Assembly: GCA_022819585.1 (NCBI GenBank)
Contig: JAJEGY010000013.1
Span: 1-54,877, forward strand
Length of the DNA: 54,877 nt
Source: Dehalococcoidia bacterium
Lineage (GTDB): Bacteria; Chloroflexota; Dehalococcoidia; Lucifugimonadales; Lucifugimonadaceae
Reading direction: 5' to 3'
Part shown: positions 7,922-16,735 of the stretch, piece after piece
How the letters are laid out: each line of letters opens with the position of its first letter
Numbering within the stretch: the stretch's first letter is position 1
The notes under the pieces: generated by a model
Database searches by the model: none
Told to the model about the DNA's origin: nothing
The model's input: the letters and a program-made list of their open reading frames with translations, nothing else
Program-made: the position numbers and the translations under genes

Positions 7922-9073
7922 GTGAATATGGATTTACCCATCGGGATGCAAACCCTTCCTCCGGCGTATGGATATGACGATGTGGCGATAGTGCCGGGGG
8001 ATGAGACGATCAACCCGGATATGACGGATGTCTCGACGAGTTTCGATGGTTTCAGCATCGATATTCCGTTCATGGCCTCGGCGATGGACAGCGTGGTGGA
8101 TCCGAAGTTTGCGGTGAAGATGTCGGATAGAGGCGGAGTAGCGGTCCTGAACATGGATGGGTTGCACACGCGGTACGAGGATACCGAGGGGATTTACGAG
8201 GAGATCGCGTCGGCGTCGAAAGATGAGGCGACGGAGATTTTGCAGAAGCTCTACACAAAGCCGACAGATCCTAATCTGATTGGTCAGCGAGTGATTGAGA
8301 TCAAGGAGGGTGGCGGAAACGCGGCGGTGTCGTTTGTTCCGCAGACGGCGAAGCGACATGCTCCAATGGCTGCGGAGGCCGGGGCGGATATGGTGGTCGT
8401 GCAGGGGACGGTGATAACCAAGAGGCATCGGTCGAAGAACAGTCCGATCGGGTTGCGGTTGTCGGATCTGGTTGAGGAGGTTGGGGTGCCGGTGGTAGTT
8501 GGGAATACGGTGACTTACTCGGTTACCAAGGAGTTGGCGGAAGAGGGTGTGCATGGGATATTGGTTGGTGTAGGCCCTGGGTCGGCGTGTACGAGTAGGG
8601 AGGTCTTGGGGATCGGGGTGCCGCAAGTGTCGGCGACTTTGGAGTGTGTGGCGGCTCGGGATGCGTATTACGAGGAGACTGGACGGTATGTGTCGATCAT
8701 TACAGATGGAGGGATCAGGACTGGTGGTGATGTTTGCAAGAGCGTGGCTTGTGGTGCTGATGCGGTGATGATCGGTAGCCCGTTTGCGAAGACGGAGGAG
8801 GCGCCGGCGAAGGGGATGCATTGGGGGATGGCTACTTGGCATGATTCTTTGCCTAGGGGGACACGGATCGATCTTGGGGTGCGATACAAGTTGGATGAGT
8901 TGCTGTTCGGTCCTTCGTCGACTTCGGATGGAACTTTGAATCTGGTGGGCGCGTTGCAGGTGTGCATGGGGTATGTCGGCGCGGAGACAATCAGGGAGAT
9001 GCACGGGGCGCGAATGGTTTATGCGCCGGCGATCAAGACGGAGGGGAAGATCTATCAGATGTCGGGTGTGTAG
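7922..9073 (+). CDS. guaB3: GuaB3-family IMP dehydrogenase-related protein
   Basis: A 383-residue (beta/alpha)8 protein of the IMP dehydrogenase/GMP reductase superfamily without CBS domains, matching the GuaB3 group. The catalytic loop GPGSACTSR places the nucleophile at C223. PFMASAMDSV and ITDGGIRTGGDVCKSVACGADAVMIGSPFA are the usual phosphate- and nucleotide-binding segments. The family acts on purine nucleotides; whether it oxidises IMP or reduces GMP cannot be told from sequence alone. Start could be GTG 7922 or ATG 7928. The CoA-transferase gene follows after 48 bases on the same strand. Confidence 0.88.
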   Translation: MNMDLPIGMQTLPPAYGYDDVAIVPGDETINPDMTDVSTSFDGFSIDIPFMASAMDSVVDPKFAVKMSDRGGVAVLNMDGLHTRYEDTEGIYEEIASASKDEATEILQKLYTKPTDPNLIGQRVIEIKEGGGNAAVSFVPQTAKRHAPMAAEAGADMVVVQGTVITKRHRSKNSPIGLRLSDLVEEVGVPVVVGNTVTYSVTKELAEEGVHGILVGVGPGSACTSREVLGIGVPQVSATLECVAARDAYYEETGRYVSIITDGGIRTGGDVCKSVACGADAVMIGSPFAKTEEAPAKGMHWGMATWHDSLPRGTRIDLGVRYKLDELLFGPSSTSDGTLNLVGALQVCMGYVGAETIREMHGARMVYAPAIKTEGKIYQMSGV

Positions 9074-9121
9074 TTCGGGCGGTTGAACGAGATCGGATCG
9101 GAATAGCTGGGGGTCTAAGTT

Positions 9122-10345
9122 GTGATGGAGTTGCCGAACGCGACTGGGATGCCGTCGCCGTTGGAGGGCGTGAAGGTTCTGGATTGTTCGCAGATTTTGG
9201 CGGGGCCTTATTGCTCGATGCTGCTGGCGGACATGGGTGCGAATGTGGTGAAGATCGAGAAGCCGGGAGGTGGTGATGATACTCGGAGGATGGGGCCACC
9301 GTTTCTGGAAGGGGAGTCGGCGGCGTTTCTGGCGATGAATCGGAACAAGCGTAGCGTGGTGCTGAATTTCAAGAATGCGGATGGTGTTGCGGCGATGCGT
9401 CGGATGTTGGTCGATGCGGATGTGATTATTGAGAACTATCGTGCGGGTGTTATGGGTCGGTTGGGTTTGGACTATGAGGCTGTGAAGGAGTTGAATCCGG
9501 GGATCATCTATTGCTCGATATCGGGGTTTGGACGGACGGGGCCGTATGCGGAGCGTGCGGGGTTTGATTTGATTGCGCAGGGAATGAGCGGGGTGATGAG
9601 TTTCACGGGGATACCGGGTTCACCGCCGGTGAAGGTGGGGGTGCCGATGGCGGATCTAAATGCGGGGTTGTATTCGGCGTATGGGATTTTGTCGGCGTAT
9701 ATTCATCGGATGAAGTCGGGCGAGGGTCAGTTTTTGGAGGTGAGCATCATGGAGGCGGCGCTGGCGTATACGGTGTGGGAGTCGGCGAGTTATTTCGCTA
9801 CGGGTCAGGTGCCACCGCCGTTGGGTTCTGCACATCGTTTGTCTGCGCCATATCAGGCTTTGCGGACTTCGGATGGGCATATAACGATCGGAGCGCCCAA
9901 TCAGTCGAATTGGGAGCGGATGTGTAAGTCGATCAGTAGGGAGGATTTATTGGAGGACGAGCGGTATATGGATAATGCAGGTCGGTTGTTGAATCGGGAG
10001 TCGTTGGAGAGGGATCTGGAGGATACGTTTGGGACGCGGACGACTGCGGAGTGGTGTGAGGTTTTGGATGGTGCGGGGGTTCCGGCGGGTCCGATCTACA
10101 ACATGGAGCAGGTCTGGGATGATGAGCAGGTGCAGGCTCGGGATATGGATGTGAGTTTGGAGCATCCGAAGGTTGGGGAGATACGGAATATCGGGTTGGC
10201 GGCGAAGCTGTATGGTTCGCCGGGGAAGATACACTCGCCTGCGCCTCTGCTGGGGCAGCATACGCGGGAGGTTTTAGAAGAGTCTGGGTTTGGTGAAGGG
10301 GAGATTGAGGAGTTGATTGCTTCGGGGGCGGCTGAGGCGGTTTGA
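9122..10345 (+). CDS. CaiB/BaiF-type (class III) CoA-transferase
   Basis: A 407-residue family III CoA-transferase, moving CoA between a CoA thioester and a free carboxylic acid. The N-terminal EGVKVLDCSQILAGPYCSMLLADMGA and VVKIEKPGGGD are characteristic. The catalytic aspartate is D178 in VPMADLNAG, which forms the acyl anhydride intermediate. Length and motifs resemble formyl-CoA:oxalate and succinyl-CoA:acid CoA-transferases, but this family is too diverse to name the substrate. Start is GTG 9122 or ATG 9125. It probably shares a transcript with the guaB3-type gene 48 bases upstream; it is convergent with the CopC-CopD gene (11-base gap). Confidence 0.88.
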   Translation: MMELPNATGMPSPLEGVKVLDCSQILAGPYCSMLLADMGANVVKIEKPGGGDDTRRMGPPFLEGESAAFLAMNRNKRSVVLNFKNADGVAAMRRMLVDADVIIENYRAGVMGRLGLDYEAVKELNPGIIYCSISGFGRTGPYAERAGFDLIAQGMSGVMSFTGIPGSPPVKVGVPMADLNAGLYSAYGILSAYIHRMKSGEGQFLEVSIMEAALAYTVWESASYFATGQVPPPLGSAHRLSAPYQALRTSDGHITIGAPNQSNWERMCKSISREDLLEDERYMDNAGRLLNRESLERDLEDTFGTRTTAEWCEVLDGAGVPAGPIYNMEQVWDDEQVQARDMDVSLEHPKVGEIRNIGLAAKLYGSPGKIHSPAPLLGQHTREVLEESGFGEGEIEELIASGAAEAV

Positions 10346-10356
10346 CGTAGTGTCGT

Positions 10357-12657
10357 CTACTCGGCGATGGTGCGGATGTAGTTGACTAGGTGCCAGATTT
10401 GGTCGGGGGTTAGGTTGTCGCGTTGGGCGATCATGGGTGTGCCTTCGATGCCGTTGGCGATGAAGTCGTAGAGTTCGTTGTCGGTGTGTAGGGGGACGTG
10501 GATGGCTAGGTCGGCGGGTAGTGGGTTCAAGAGGAGGCCTGCTGGGCCCTCGCCTTTGCCTGTGTCTCCGTGGCATGTGGCGCATGTAGTGGTGTAGGTT
10601 TCTTGGCCGAGTTGGACGGATTCTTGGTTGAGGGGGAATGGGTTGCCTTTTGCTTCGTCGGGGATGCCTATGCCGGTGGTGAATGCGTTTAGGATGGCGA
10701 ATATGCCGATGGTGATGACTACGACGGAGATGCCGTAGTGGGGGTGGATGTTGAGGGTTACGGGTTTGGCGATGATGACGGTGGCGATCAGGTAGGTGAG
10801 GCCGGCGACGGCGATGAGGATGCCAAAGGCGATCATTGCGGATTTGACGGTGGGTCGAATGAGATCGGATGCGATAGTGGCTGATGTGGCGGAGAACCGG
10901 GTTGAGATGTGTGAGTCGAAGGAGTCGGATCGGACGATGGTTACGTCGAGTTGGTATGCGCCGCCGACGCCGATTGTGATGTCGTCGAGTCGCCAGCGGC
11001 CGGGTGAAGTGTTTTCGAGAGGAGCGAAGTATTCGCCGAAGTTGTCGTCTAGGTATTTGACGCGGGCGCGGACTTCGGTGGCTGATAGGAATGGTGCGCC
11101 GTCGTCGGTGATGTCGACAGTTAGATTGTTGGTTCCGGTGTTTCCCGGGTCGAGTTTTGCATGGATTGTGGCTCCGGAGATGGTTTCTTTGACGGCGACG
11201 TGGTCTGCGACGCCGATGCCTGTGCGTTCGGCGTATAGGCGGGCTGGTTCCAAGCTGGCGAGGCCGGCAGTGGCGAGGAGTACGGCGAACGCGACGGCGA
11301 GTTCGATGGAGATGTAGCGGCGAAGCGAGTTGGCGACGGTCGCGTCAGGATTGGTGGATCTGGCGACGGAGCGGTTGTTGCGGATTGCTAAGGCGATGAG
11401 GATTACGAGGAGGAGGACCTTGGCTCCGAGGACGCGTCCGTAGGGGGTGTTTAATGCTTCAGGGATGGTTACTTGCATCAGGGAAGAGACGATGCCTGAG
11501 GTGACGAGGATGGTTGTGGCGAAGATGGCGAGAGGCGCGAATCTCGTAGCGAGTTGAAGGAAGGCGGTGCGTGAGGATTGGTCGGCGGATCGGCTTGTAG
11601 CTGCTACCAAGAGGTAGGCTATTCCTCCAACCCAGATGGTTGCGGCGATGATGTGGATCAGATCAGTCGCGATAGCGAACCAACGAATGTCGCCAGGTGT
11701 TGCGGCGTTGTGGCTGGTGAGCGCGATTAGTAGGAGGTAGATTCCGCTGAAGGCGATGGCGGCGATACCGACGGGGGTTTCGGTGACCAGCGAGGCTTCT
11801 TCGAGGTAGTCGGGGTCGGAGGAGCGGCGTGCGTCGCGGATGAGTCGCGACGCGACTAGCAGGGCCAACGCGGCTAGAATGGCGGCGGTGAAACGCCAGG
11901 ACCAGTATCGGCCCCAATCGCTACCAGATACGACGTCGACGAGTTGGTTTGGGTAGATGGCGTAGATAGGGAGATCGAAGGCTATGGAGGATTGGAGGAT
12001 AAGTTGTGCGATCTGGGTTACAACAACTACTGCGATTGCGGCGAGAGCCACTGTAGTGAACCGGTTGCTGGTCTGTTGGGCGAATGCGAATGATTGATGT
12101 TCGTCTTCAGCACGGGCGACGCGTGAGGCGATCATGGTCTCGAATAGCAGGCCACCGGCAAAGACGGCGATGCCGACGTAAATAATCCATCTGACTATTG
12201 GGTCGATGGGGGATTGGATTATGGGTTGTTCGACGAGGTCGATTTGCGTTTCGACACCAACCGGTTCGCCGACCGCAAAGATGAACGATCCTGTTGCTTT
12301 GTGACCGTCGACGGATGAGACGTTTTTCCAGACGACGGTGAAGGTGCCGCTCTCCAAGGGAACCAACGGCACCCACATTACTGTCGGTTCGGTTGGATCG
12401 AACTCGGATTCTCCGGCAGTAACATCTGCGCCGCCAGAGTTGAGGACTAGGATGTTGCTGAAGGCTGGCTCAATAGGTTCGGTGAACCAGATGATGACAC
12501 GTTCAGGCGGTGTGTCGAGTTGTTCAGAAGGTTTGGGTGATGCTTCGAGGAGGTTAGCGTGTGCGGACGCCGGTTGATTGAGGAAAAGAGTTGCGAAACA
12601 GACGAGGAGCGCGAACGCGGCGACGATTTTGTGGATCTTGCGTTTGCGCCAGATCAT
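10357..12657 (-). CDS. CopC-CopD-cytochrome c fusion protein
   Basis: A large membrane protein (about 766 residues). It begins with a signal peptide ending ASA, after which the mature chain starts HANLLEASPKP, as in CopC, whose N-terminal His binds copper. The CopC beta-barrel ends near SSVDGHKATGSFIF, where the D-G-H is the second copper site. About eight hydrophobic segments of a CopD-type domain follow, then an Ig-like periplasmic stretch and two further membrane segments. The C-terminus is a class I cytochrome c domain with CATCHG heme attachment at about residue 692 and a likely axial Met in GTPMIAQ. CopC-CopD handles copper import or delivery; adding a cytochrome c suggests a link to electron transfer or copper loading of respiratory enzymes. 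ATG 12657 is preferred to the upstream TTG 12663. Confidence 0.87.
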   Translation of the reverse strand: MIWRKRKIHKIVAAFALLVCFATLFLNQPASAHANLLEASPKPSEQLDTPPERVIIWFTEPIEPAFSNILVLNSGGADVTAGESEFDPTEPTVMWVPLVPLESGTFTVVWKNVSSVDGHKATGSFIFAVGEPVGVETQIDLVEQPIIQSPIDPIVRWIIYVGIAVFAGGLLFETMIASRVARAEDEHQSFAFAQQTSNRFTTVALAAIAVVVVTQIAQLILQSSIAFDLPIYAIYPNQLVDVVSGSDWGRYWSWRFTAAILAALALLVASRLIRDARRSSDPDYLEEASLVTETPVGIAAIAFSGIYLLLIALTSHNAATPGDIRWFAIATDLIHIIAATIWVGGIAYLLVAATSRSADQSSRTAFLQLATRFAPLAIFATTILVTSGIVSSLMQVTIPEALNTPYGRVLGAKVLLLVILIALAIRNNRSVARSTNPDATVANSLRRYISIELAVAFAVLLATAGLASLEPARLYAERTGIGVADHVAVKETISGATIHAKLDPGNTGTNNLTVDITDDGAPFLSATEVRARVKYLDDNFGEYFAPLENTSPGRWRLDDITIGVGGAYQLDVTIVRSDSFDSHISTRFSATSATIASDLIRPTVKSAMIAFGILIAVAGLTYLIATVIIAKPVTLNIHPHYGISVVVITIGIFAILNAFTTGIGIPDEAKGNPFPLNQESVQLGQETYTTTCATCHGDTGKGEGPAGLLLNPLPADLAIHVPLHTDNELYDFIANGIEGTPMIAQRDNLTPDQIWHLVNYIRTIAE

Positions 12658-12667
12658 GGGCAAATGG

Positions 12668-12862
12668 TCATTCTTCGTCGTTCGTGCTCTGTGTTTGGAG
12701 TTGACGCAGGCGACGTAAGCGTCGTTCCCGCTGTGCTTTTCGGCGTTTGTTGCCGCTGGACCATGCCAAGAAACTCATGAGGATGACGAAGGAAACAATG
12801 GCGACCACGGTGCCGATCTCATCCCAAAGTCCGACAGCGCCGTGAAGGAGGATTTTGGTCAT
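12668..12862 (-). CDS. Small single-span membrane protein
   Basis: A 64-residue protein with one hydrophobic segment (about residues 14-35) and a strongly basic, then acidic, C-terminal tail (KRRKAQRERRLRRLRQLQ...NDEE). I do not recognise the family. It lies 10 bases before the CopC-CopD gene and 27 bases after the His-rich copper-type protein, in the same operon. By analogy with small subunits such as CcoQ/CcmD it could be an assembly or stabilising peptide, but that is inference from size and position. Confidence 0.65.
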   Translation of the reverse strand: MTKILLHGAVGLWDEIGTVVAIVSFVILMSFLAWSSGNKRRKAQRERRLRRLRQLQTQSTNDEE

Positions 12863-12867
12863 GAAGT

Positions 12868-12884
12868 ATTCCCGCCGAGGCGGG
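12868..12884. repeat. ATTCCCGC-type hairpin, copy in operon spacer
   Basis: ATTCCCGCCGAGGCGGG forms the stem CCCGCC/GGCGGG (12871-12884) in the 27-base gap before the small membrane-protein gene. A near-identical 17-mer lies at 37348-37364. Its position just upstream of the start at 12862 means it could cover the ribosome site on the minus-strand mRNA. Confidence 0.6.
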
Positions 12885-12889
12885 TCAAA

Positions 12890-14014
12890 TTAGTTGCGTC
12901 TTCTGGCAATGGTAATGGCGAAGAAGCTGGTGCCTATCGCGATCAAACCGAACAGAATTCCGACGATGCCGATGATCATGCCCGTGGAAGCCGCGGATGA
13001 AGCGGTGTCGACTTCGGATTCGAGCTCTTGGACGGCGTCAAGGGCACCGCGGGTGGCGTTTTGGATCTCGCGATTGCTCTCGAGAACGACAGGGAACTGG
13101 ATTGCGTCGGACGGGATGATGGTGTCGAACGTGTCGGGTCCGGAGTCGAAAGTTTCGTCGATTGCGTTGCCTTCGATGGAGCCGAAGAAGCGGACTCGAT
13201 AATCGCCGGGAGCGGTGGGAACGAATTCGGCTATATAGTGGCCGGGATCGTCGACGCGTTCGGTCAGGGATAGGACACGGGAGACGTTCGTTGGGAGGTG
13301 GAAAATCTCGACTTGGAGATTTGAGGCTAGACCGGTAACTCGGTCGCTCGATGTTGTAGCTTCGTCGGTGACGCTCTGGGAGGCGTCGCTCATGCCGAGG
13401 GTGGTTTCAGAGGTTACGGGGGACAACGTGCCGCTCATGACGACGGCGCTGTATGATTCCTGGTTTGTCCATACGACGGTATCGCCGACTAGCACTTCGA
13501 TGCGGTCTGGCACGACGTGGTCGTCCATGATCTCGATCGATTTATCGTGGCCGTGGTCGGCCTTTTTTGTGGAGACGACGATGAGGCCTTCTTGATCGCC
13601 GGGGTGGACGTGGTAAGGGATTTCGATCCCGCCCAGCTCTTGTGAGATATCGAATTCAAATTCTTCGTTCGTACCTAACTGATGAGAGGTGAAGACGGCG
13701 CCGTGGACCATTACGTCGCCTGCTTCTGCGTTGATAGTGTCGGTGGCGTGGTGATCGTTTTCCGCGGGTTGGGTGCCGTGGTGGTCCTCAGTCGACTCGC
13801 TTGAGGGTTTGGTTACTAACAAGGAGACGGCATTTAGCTGACCTTCGTATGCGGGTTCGTGGAGGAAGCCGACTACGAGGTTGTAGTCTCCGACGTTACG
13901 GCCTTCGTGCGCTAGGACCGACTTATCCGAGGTTGTTGAGAGGAAGCCGACGACGGCAATGAGGAGAATTGCGGCGGTTTGGGGCCGCGTCAAGAGGTAG
14001 TGTTTTACCGGCAT
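12890..14014 (-). CDS. His-rich membrane-anchored protein with cupredoxin-like segment
   Basis: A 374-residue exported protein: N-terminal signal or anchor segment (residues 13-35), a beta-rich domain beginning YNLVVGFLHEPAYEGQ, and a C-terminal membrane helix (about 340-368) ending IARRRN. Inserted in the first domain is a His-rich stretch (EDHHGTQPAENDHHATD, then PYHVHPG and DHGHD), a likely metal-binding region. VVPDRIEVLVGDTVVWTNQESYSAVV looks like a cupredoxin half-barrel but lacks the clear H...C..H..M copper set. It is the first gene of the operon with the small membrane protein and the CopC-CopD-cytochrome c fusion, which supports a periplasmic copper-trafficking role. The family is not named with certainty. 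Confidence 0.7.
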   Translation of the reverse strand: MPVKHYLLTRPQTAAILLIAVVGFLSTTSDKSVLAHEGRNVGDYNLVVGFLHEPAYEGQLNAVSLLVTKPSSESTEDHHGTQPAENDHHATDTINAEAGDVMVHGAVFTSHQLGTNEEFEFDISQELGGIEIPYHVHPGDQEGLIVVSTKKADHGHDKSIEIMDDHVVPDRIEVLVGDTVVWTNQESYSAVVMSGTLSPVTSETTLGMSDASQSVTDEATTSSDRVTGLASNLQVEIFHLPTNVSRVLSLTERVDDPGHYIAEFVPTAPGDYRVRFFGSIEGNAIDETFDSGPDTFDTIIPSDAIQFPVVLESNREIQNATRGALDAVQELESEVDTASSAASTGMIIGIVGILFGLIAIGTSFFAITIARRRN

Positions 14015-14119
14015 GTGGGTTGTCGCGTTTCGGCGTGCGCGTATAAATATGAATCTAAATTGGGCACGGTTCGACGATGCGGTGAATCGAAGTGGACCGC
14101 CGTGATTATGCAGTTGAGA

Positions 14120-14914
14120 TTAAGCTCTTGCGTAGTCGGGTTGGTACGCGGTCTGTAGGGTGCGCAGGTCGAAGCCTTCTGGTTGTGCGCCGACGGCGAA
14201 GTCGTACAGTGCGGCTTTGAAGATGCCTTCGAGCGTCTGGACGACTGCGAGGGCAAATCCGACTAGCAGGATGCCTACGATGATTCCGATGGCCGGGGCG
14301 ATGAGGAAGAGCAGGATTGCCGGAATGGCGGCCGCGACTACAGCCAACAGGTAGACTAGGAAGAAGCCGAATGTTGCTGTGATCTGGCGTCCCCAAGTCT
14401 CTCTGATGATGCTCGCCGATCTTTTGATGCCTGTGATCGGCCCATGGTTTTCGGAGACCATGACAGGGATGACGAAGAAAGTCATGAACTCCCAAACGCC
14501 TTCGATCATGCTGTAAATCATCTGGACGATGAAGTTGTCAGTGTTCGATCGGAGCACTCGGAAGAGGGTGCCGACGATCGCGGAGATTACGGACCAAAGA
14601 AAGATGTGGTGGACGTGTTTTGCGGCGTGGGCGAGTCCGGACGATACGTTGGGATCGCCACCACGGAGTCTTTCGAGAGCGGCGGAGATTAGAGCGGCGT
14701 TGAAGAAGGTGGTGATGAAGTAGGCGAGGAGGATCATTATCAGGAAAGCGACGAGGTTTCCACTTTCGCCGACACCTGCGGCGAGGCCTGCGAATGCGAG
14801 GATGAGCACGCCTATACCGGAGAATATGGGGAAGAGGATGAGTTCGCGGTCCTGCATTAGGACGTTCCAACTCATCTTCATCAGTTCGAAGGTGTGACCG
14901 ATGGTCGCAAACAT
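14120..14914 (-). CDS. DUF6159-like multi-span membrane protein
   Basis: An integral membrane protein of about 264 residues with roughly six hydrophobic segments. The opening MFATIGHTFELMKMSWNVL and the central GPITGIKRSASIIRETWG are typical of the DUF6159 family, whose function is unknown. ATG 14914 is chosen over the longer frame because AGGAG precedes it at a normal distance on the minus strand and it matches the family's usual N-terminus. It is transcribed divergently from the IMPase-like gene (91-base gap), and is followed after 105 bases by the His-rich copper-type gene, so co-transcription with that operon is possible. Confidence 0.75.
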   Translation of the reverse strand: MFATIGHTFELMKMSWNVLMQDRELILFPIFSGIGVLILAFAGLAAGVGESGNLVAFLIMILLAYFITTFFNAALISAALERLRGGDPNVSSGLAHAAKHVHHIFLWSVISAIVGTLFRVLRSNTDNFIVQMIYSMIEGVWEFMTFFVIPVMVSENHGPITGIKRSASIIRETWGRQITATFGFFLVYLLAVVAAAIPAILLFLIAPAIGIIVGILLVGFALAVVQTLEGIFKAALYDFAVGAQPEGFDLRTLQTAYQPDYARA

Positions 14915-15005
14915 TGGCGCGATTTGCTCCTGATCGTCCGAAGGGAATAGTGGCGAATTACATTGGGAATGGTACCACAAAACGACTTTTGAACTGAGAG
15001 AAGCG

Positions 15006-15827
15006 ATGCCCAAAGGCAACTACGAAACGTACATGGAAGCGGCGAGATCCGCAGCGCTCGCGGCTAGCGAAGTGTTGATGTCCAGATTCCGTTCCGGGGT
15101 CCAAAATCTGTCGAGTTGGGAAAAGTCTCCGGGAGCGTTAGTGACGGAAGCGGACATCGAATCGGATAACGCGATCGCCGACGCGTTGAGGGCATCTGGC
15201 TGCGGCGGGGTGATCATCTCAGAGGAGAGCAATGTCGATTTGGGCGGTTCAAACGATGGTGCGATCGAGTGGTTGATCGATCCGTTGTGTGGGACGGTTC
15301 CGTTCAGCACTGGGATGAATCATTGGGGCGTAAACATTGCTATGCGGGATGCTGGTGAGTTGGTACTGTCGGCACTCGCGGTTCCTACTAGCGAGACTTT
15401 GTTGACTGCCGAGGTTGGTGTTGGGGTGAAGTTGGATGGCGAGAATTTGGAGGTTGCTGGGATTAATCGCGACTTGGGCGAGGTGGCAGTCGGACTGGAG
15501 GTGGATGGTCAGGATATGTGGCGATCGCTGCTGGAGAGTGGAGGATTGGATTGGGTTACGCGAGCGGGACAAGCTAACGGATTTTCTTCGGCGGCATATC
15601 CGTTGATGCTGGTTGCGACTGGTCGGATGGCCGCTGTGGTTTTCTATCGGATCGAGCCGATGCACGTTGCTGCGGGTTCGTTGGCGGCGATGATGTTAGG
15701 CGCTCGGGCGACGGATGGGAACGGTGACGCGATTGACTGGTCGCGGGATGATGAGTTGCCTATGGTCGTGGTCGGATGGCCGCGGGTGCACGGTCAATTG
15801 ATCGAGGCGATCACGGGTTCCGGTTAA
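15006..15827 (+). CDS. Inositol monophosphatase-like protein with altered metal site
   Basis: A 273-residue member of the IMPase/FBPase/3'-nucleotidase superfamily. Motif one is present as VTEADIESDNAI (D50) and ISEES (E73/E74). The diagnostic DPxDGT motif reads IDPLCGT, so the second metal-binding Asp is C95, and the C-terminal WDxAAG reads MHVAAG, with H220 where Asp is expected. Two of the usual magnesium ligands are thus replaced. A D-P-L-C-G-T subgroup exists in other bacteria as far as I recall, so this may be a stable variant rather than decay. The rest of the fold is intact. It overlaps the convergent pantoate-kinase-like gene by 4 bases at the stop codons. Confidence 0.8.
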   Translation: MPKGNYETYMEAARSAALAASEVLMSRFRSGVQNLSSWEKSPGALVTEADIESDNAIADALRASGCGGVIISEESNVDLGGSNDGAIEWLIDPLCGTVPFSTGMNHWGVNIAMRDAGELVLSALAVPTSETLLTAEVGVGVKLDGENLEVAGINRDLGEVAVGLEVDGQDMWRSLLESGGLDWVTRAGQANGFSSAAYPLMLVATGRMAAVVFYRIEPMHVAAGSLAAMMLGARATDGNGDAIDWSRDDELPMVVVGWPRVHGQLIEAITGSG

Positions 15828-16693
15828 TCCTCGATAAGATGTGCGGCGGTGCCTGAGAGCATTGTTTGAGTGCTTCCGGGGAATGGAGCGGTGCTGAATA
15901 CTGCGTTTCCGAGCATGATCATGGTAGCCGCTCCGCCGTTGGATTGAGCTTGATTAATCGAGTTCTTCACGCGGTCATCCATCAAGAGTTCGCTGGATTC
16001 GGCGAAGTTGAGGGCAAGTCTTATGAGATCACCGAAAGTGATCGTGGTGCTGTTGTCGATGGCGTTTTGAATGGTTTCGAGGGCCGCGTCGGCGGCATCG
16101 TTTATGCGTTGATGACGTTCGTGGTCGGAGAGGATTTCGCTGGTGCGTATCTTGCCGAAGTATCGCCAATGGATAGGGGTGGGCGGCATTTTCAGGACGG
16201 TTGCCGCGAGGGGGTCACCGACTTTGGTTTTTACGAGGCATCCACCGTTGAATTGGGCGCACACGTCGCCCAATCCAGTTAGGTTGCGGACCTCTGCGAC
16301 GTGGGCGATCATGGCGAGGTCGTGGCGGGATTTGCCGAGGTCTAAAAGGTGATTTGCAGCGATGAGAGCGGCGAGGGTGGCTGCTCCGCTTAGCCCAAAG
16401 CCGCTGCTGAGGGGGAGGTTTGAAGTGATATCGACTTTGAGGGATGTCGGTGTCAGATCAAGTAGGGCGGTGGTAACGGTAGGGAAATCGATCGGTCGTT
16501 GATTAAAGATGACTTTGGTGGTTTCGGTGTCAGAATGAGTGAGTTTTACGGTGACGCCGTCGCTGACTGTAAAGCCCCACCCCAACGAATGCATCTTCGC
16601 TGGGTCATCATTGGCGATGATTTTGAAGAGTCCGGAGATGTTTCCGGGCGCGAATGCCTTCGCGGCGTCGCGCGCTGATTCGTTTGCCGCCAT
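15824..16693 (-). CDS. GHMP kinase family, archaeal-type pantoate kinase-like
   Basis: A 289-residue GHMP-superfamily kinase. The ATP-binding glycine/serine-rich motif is PLSSGFGLSGAATLAAL (residues 94-110), with AFAPGNISGLF at the N-terminus and AEVRNLTGLGDVCAQFNGG near residue 135. The T-G-L-G-D-V block matches the COG1829 pantoate kinases that, with phosphopantothenate synthetase, make phosphopantothenate in archaea. If correct, this bacterium would use or supplement the archaeal route to coenzyme A. It is last of a three-gene minus-strand set with the SDR (42-base gap) and the TIM-barrel isomerase (45-base gap). Other GHMP kinases are possible. Confidence 0.75.
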   Translation of the reverse strand: MAANESARDAAKAFAPGNISGLFKIIANDDPAKMHSLGWGFTVSDGVTVKLTHSDTETTKVIFNQRPIDFPTVTTALLDLTPTSLKVDITSNLPLSSGFGLSGAATLAALIAANHLLDLGKSRHDLAMIAHVAEVRNLTGLGDVCAQFNGGCLVKTKVGDPLAATVLKMPPTPIHWRYFGKIRTSEILSDHERHQRINDAADAALETIQNAIDNSTTITFGDLIRLALNFAESSELLMDDRVKNSINQAQSNGGAATMIMLGNAVFSTAPFPGSTQTMLSGTAAHLIED

Positions 16694-16735
16694 TTAGATC
16701 CCAGTGTTTAGAGAAATCGGTAGGAGAGTTGAAAC

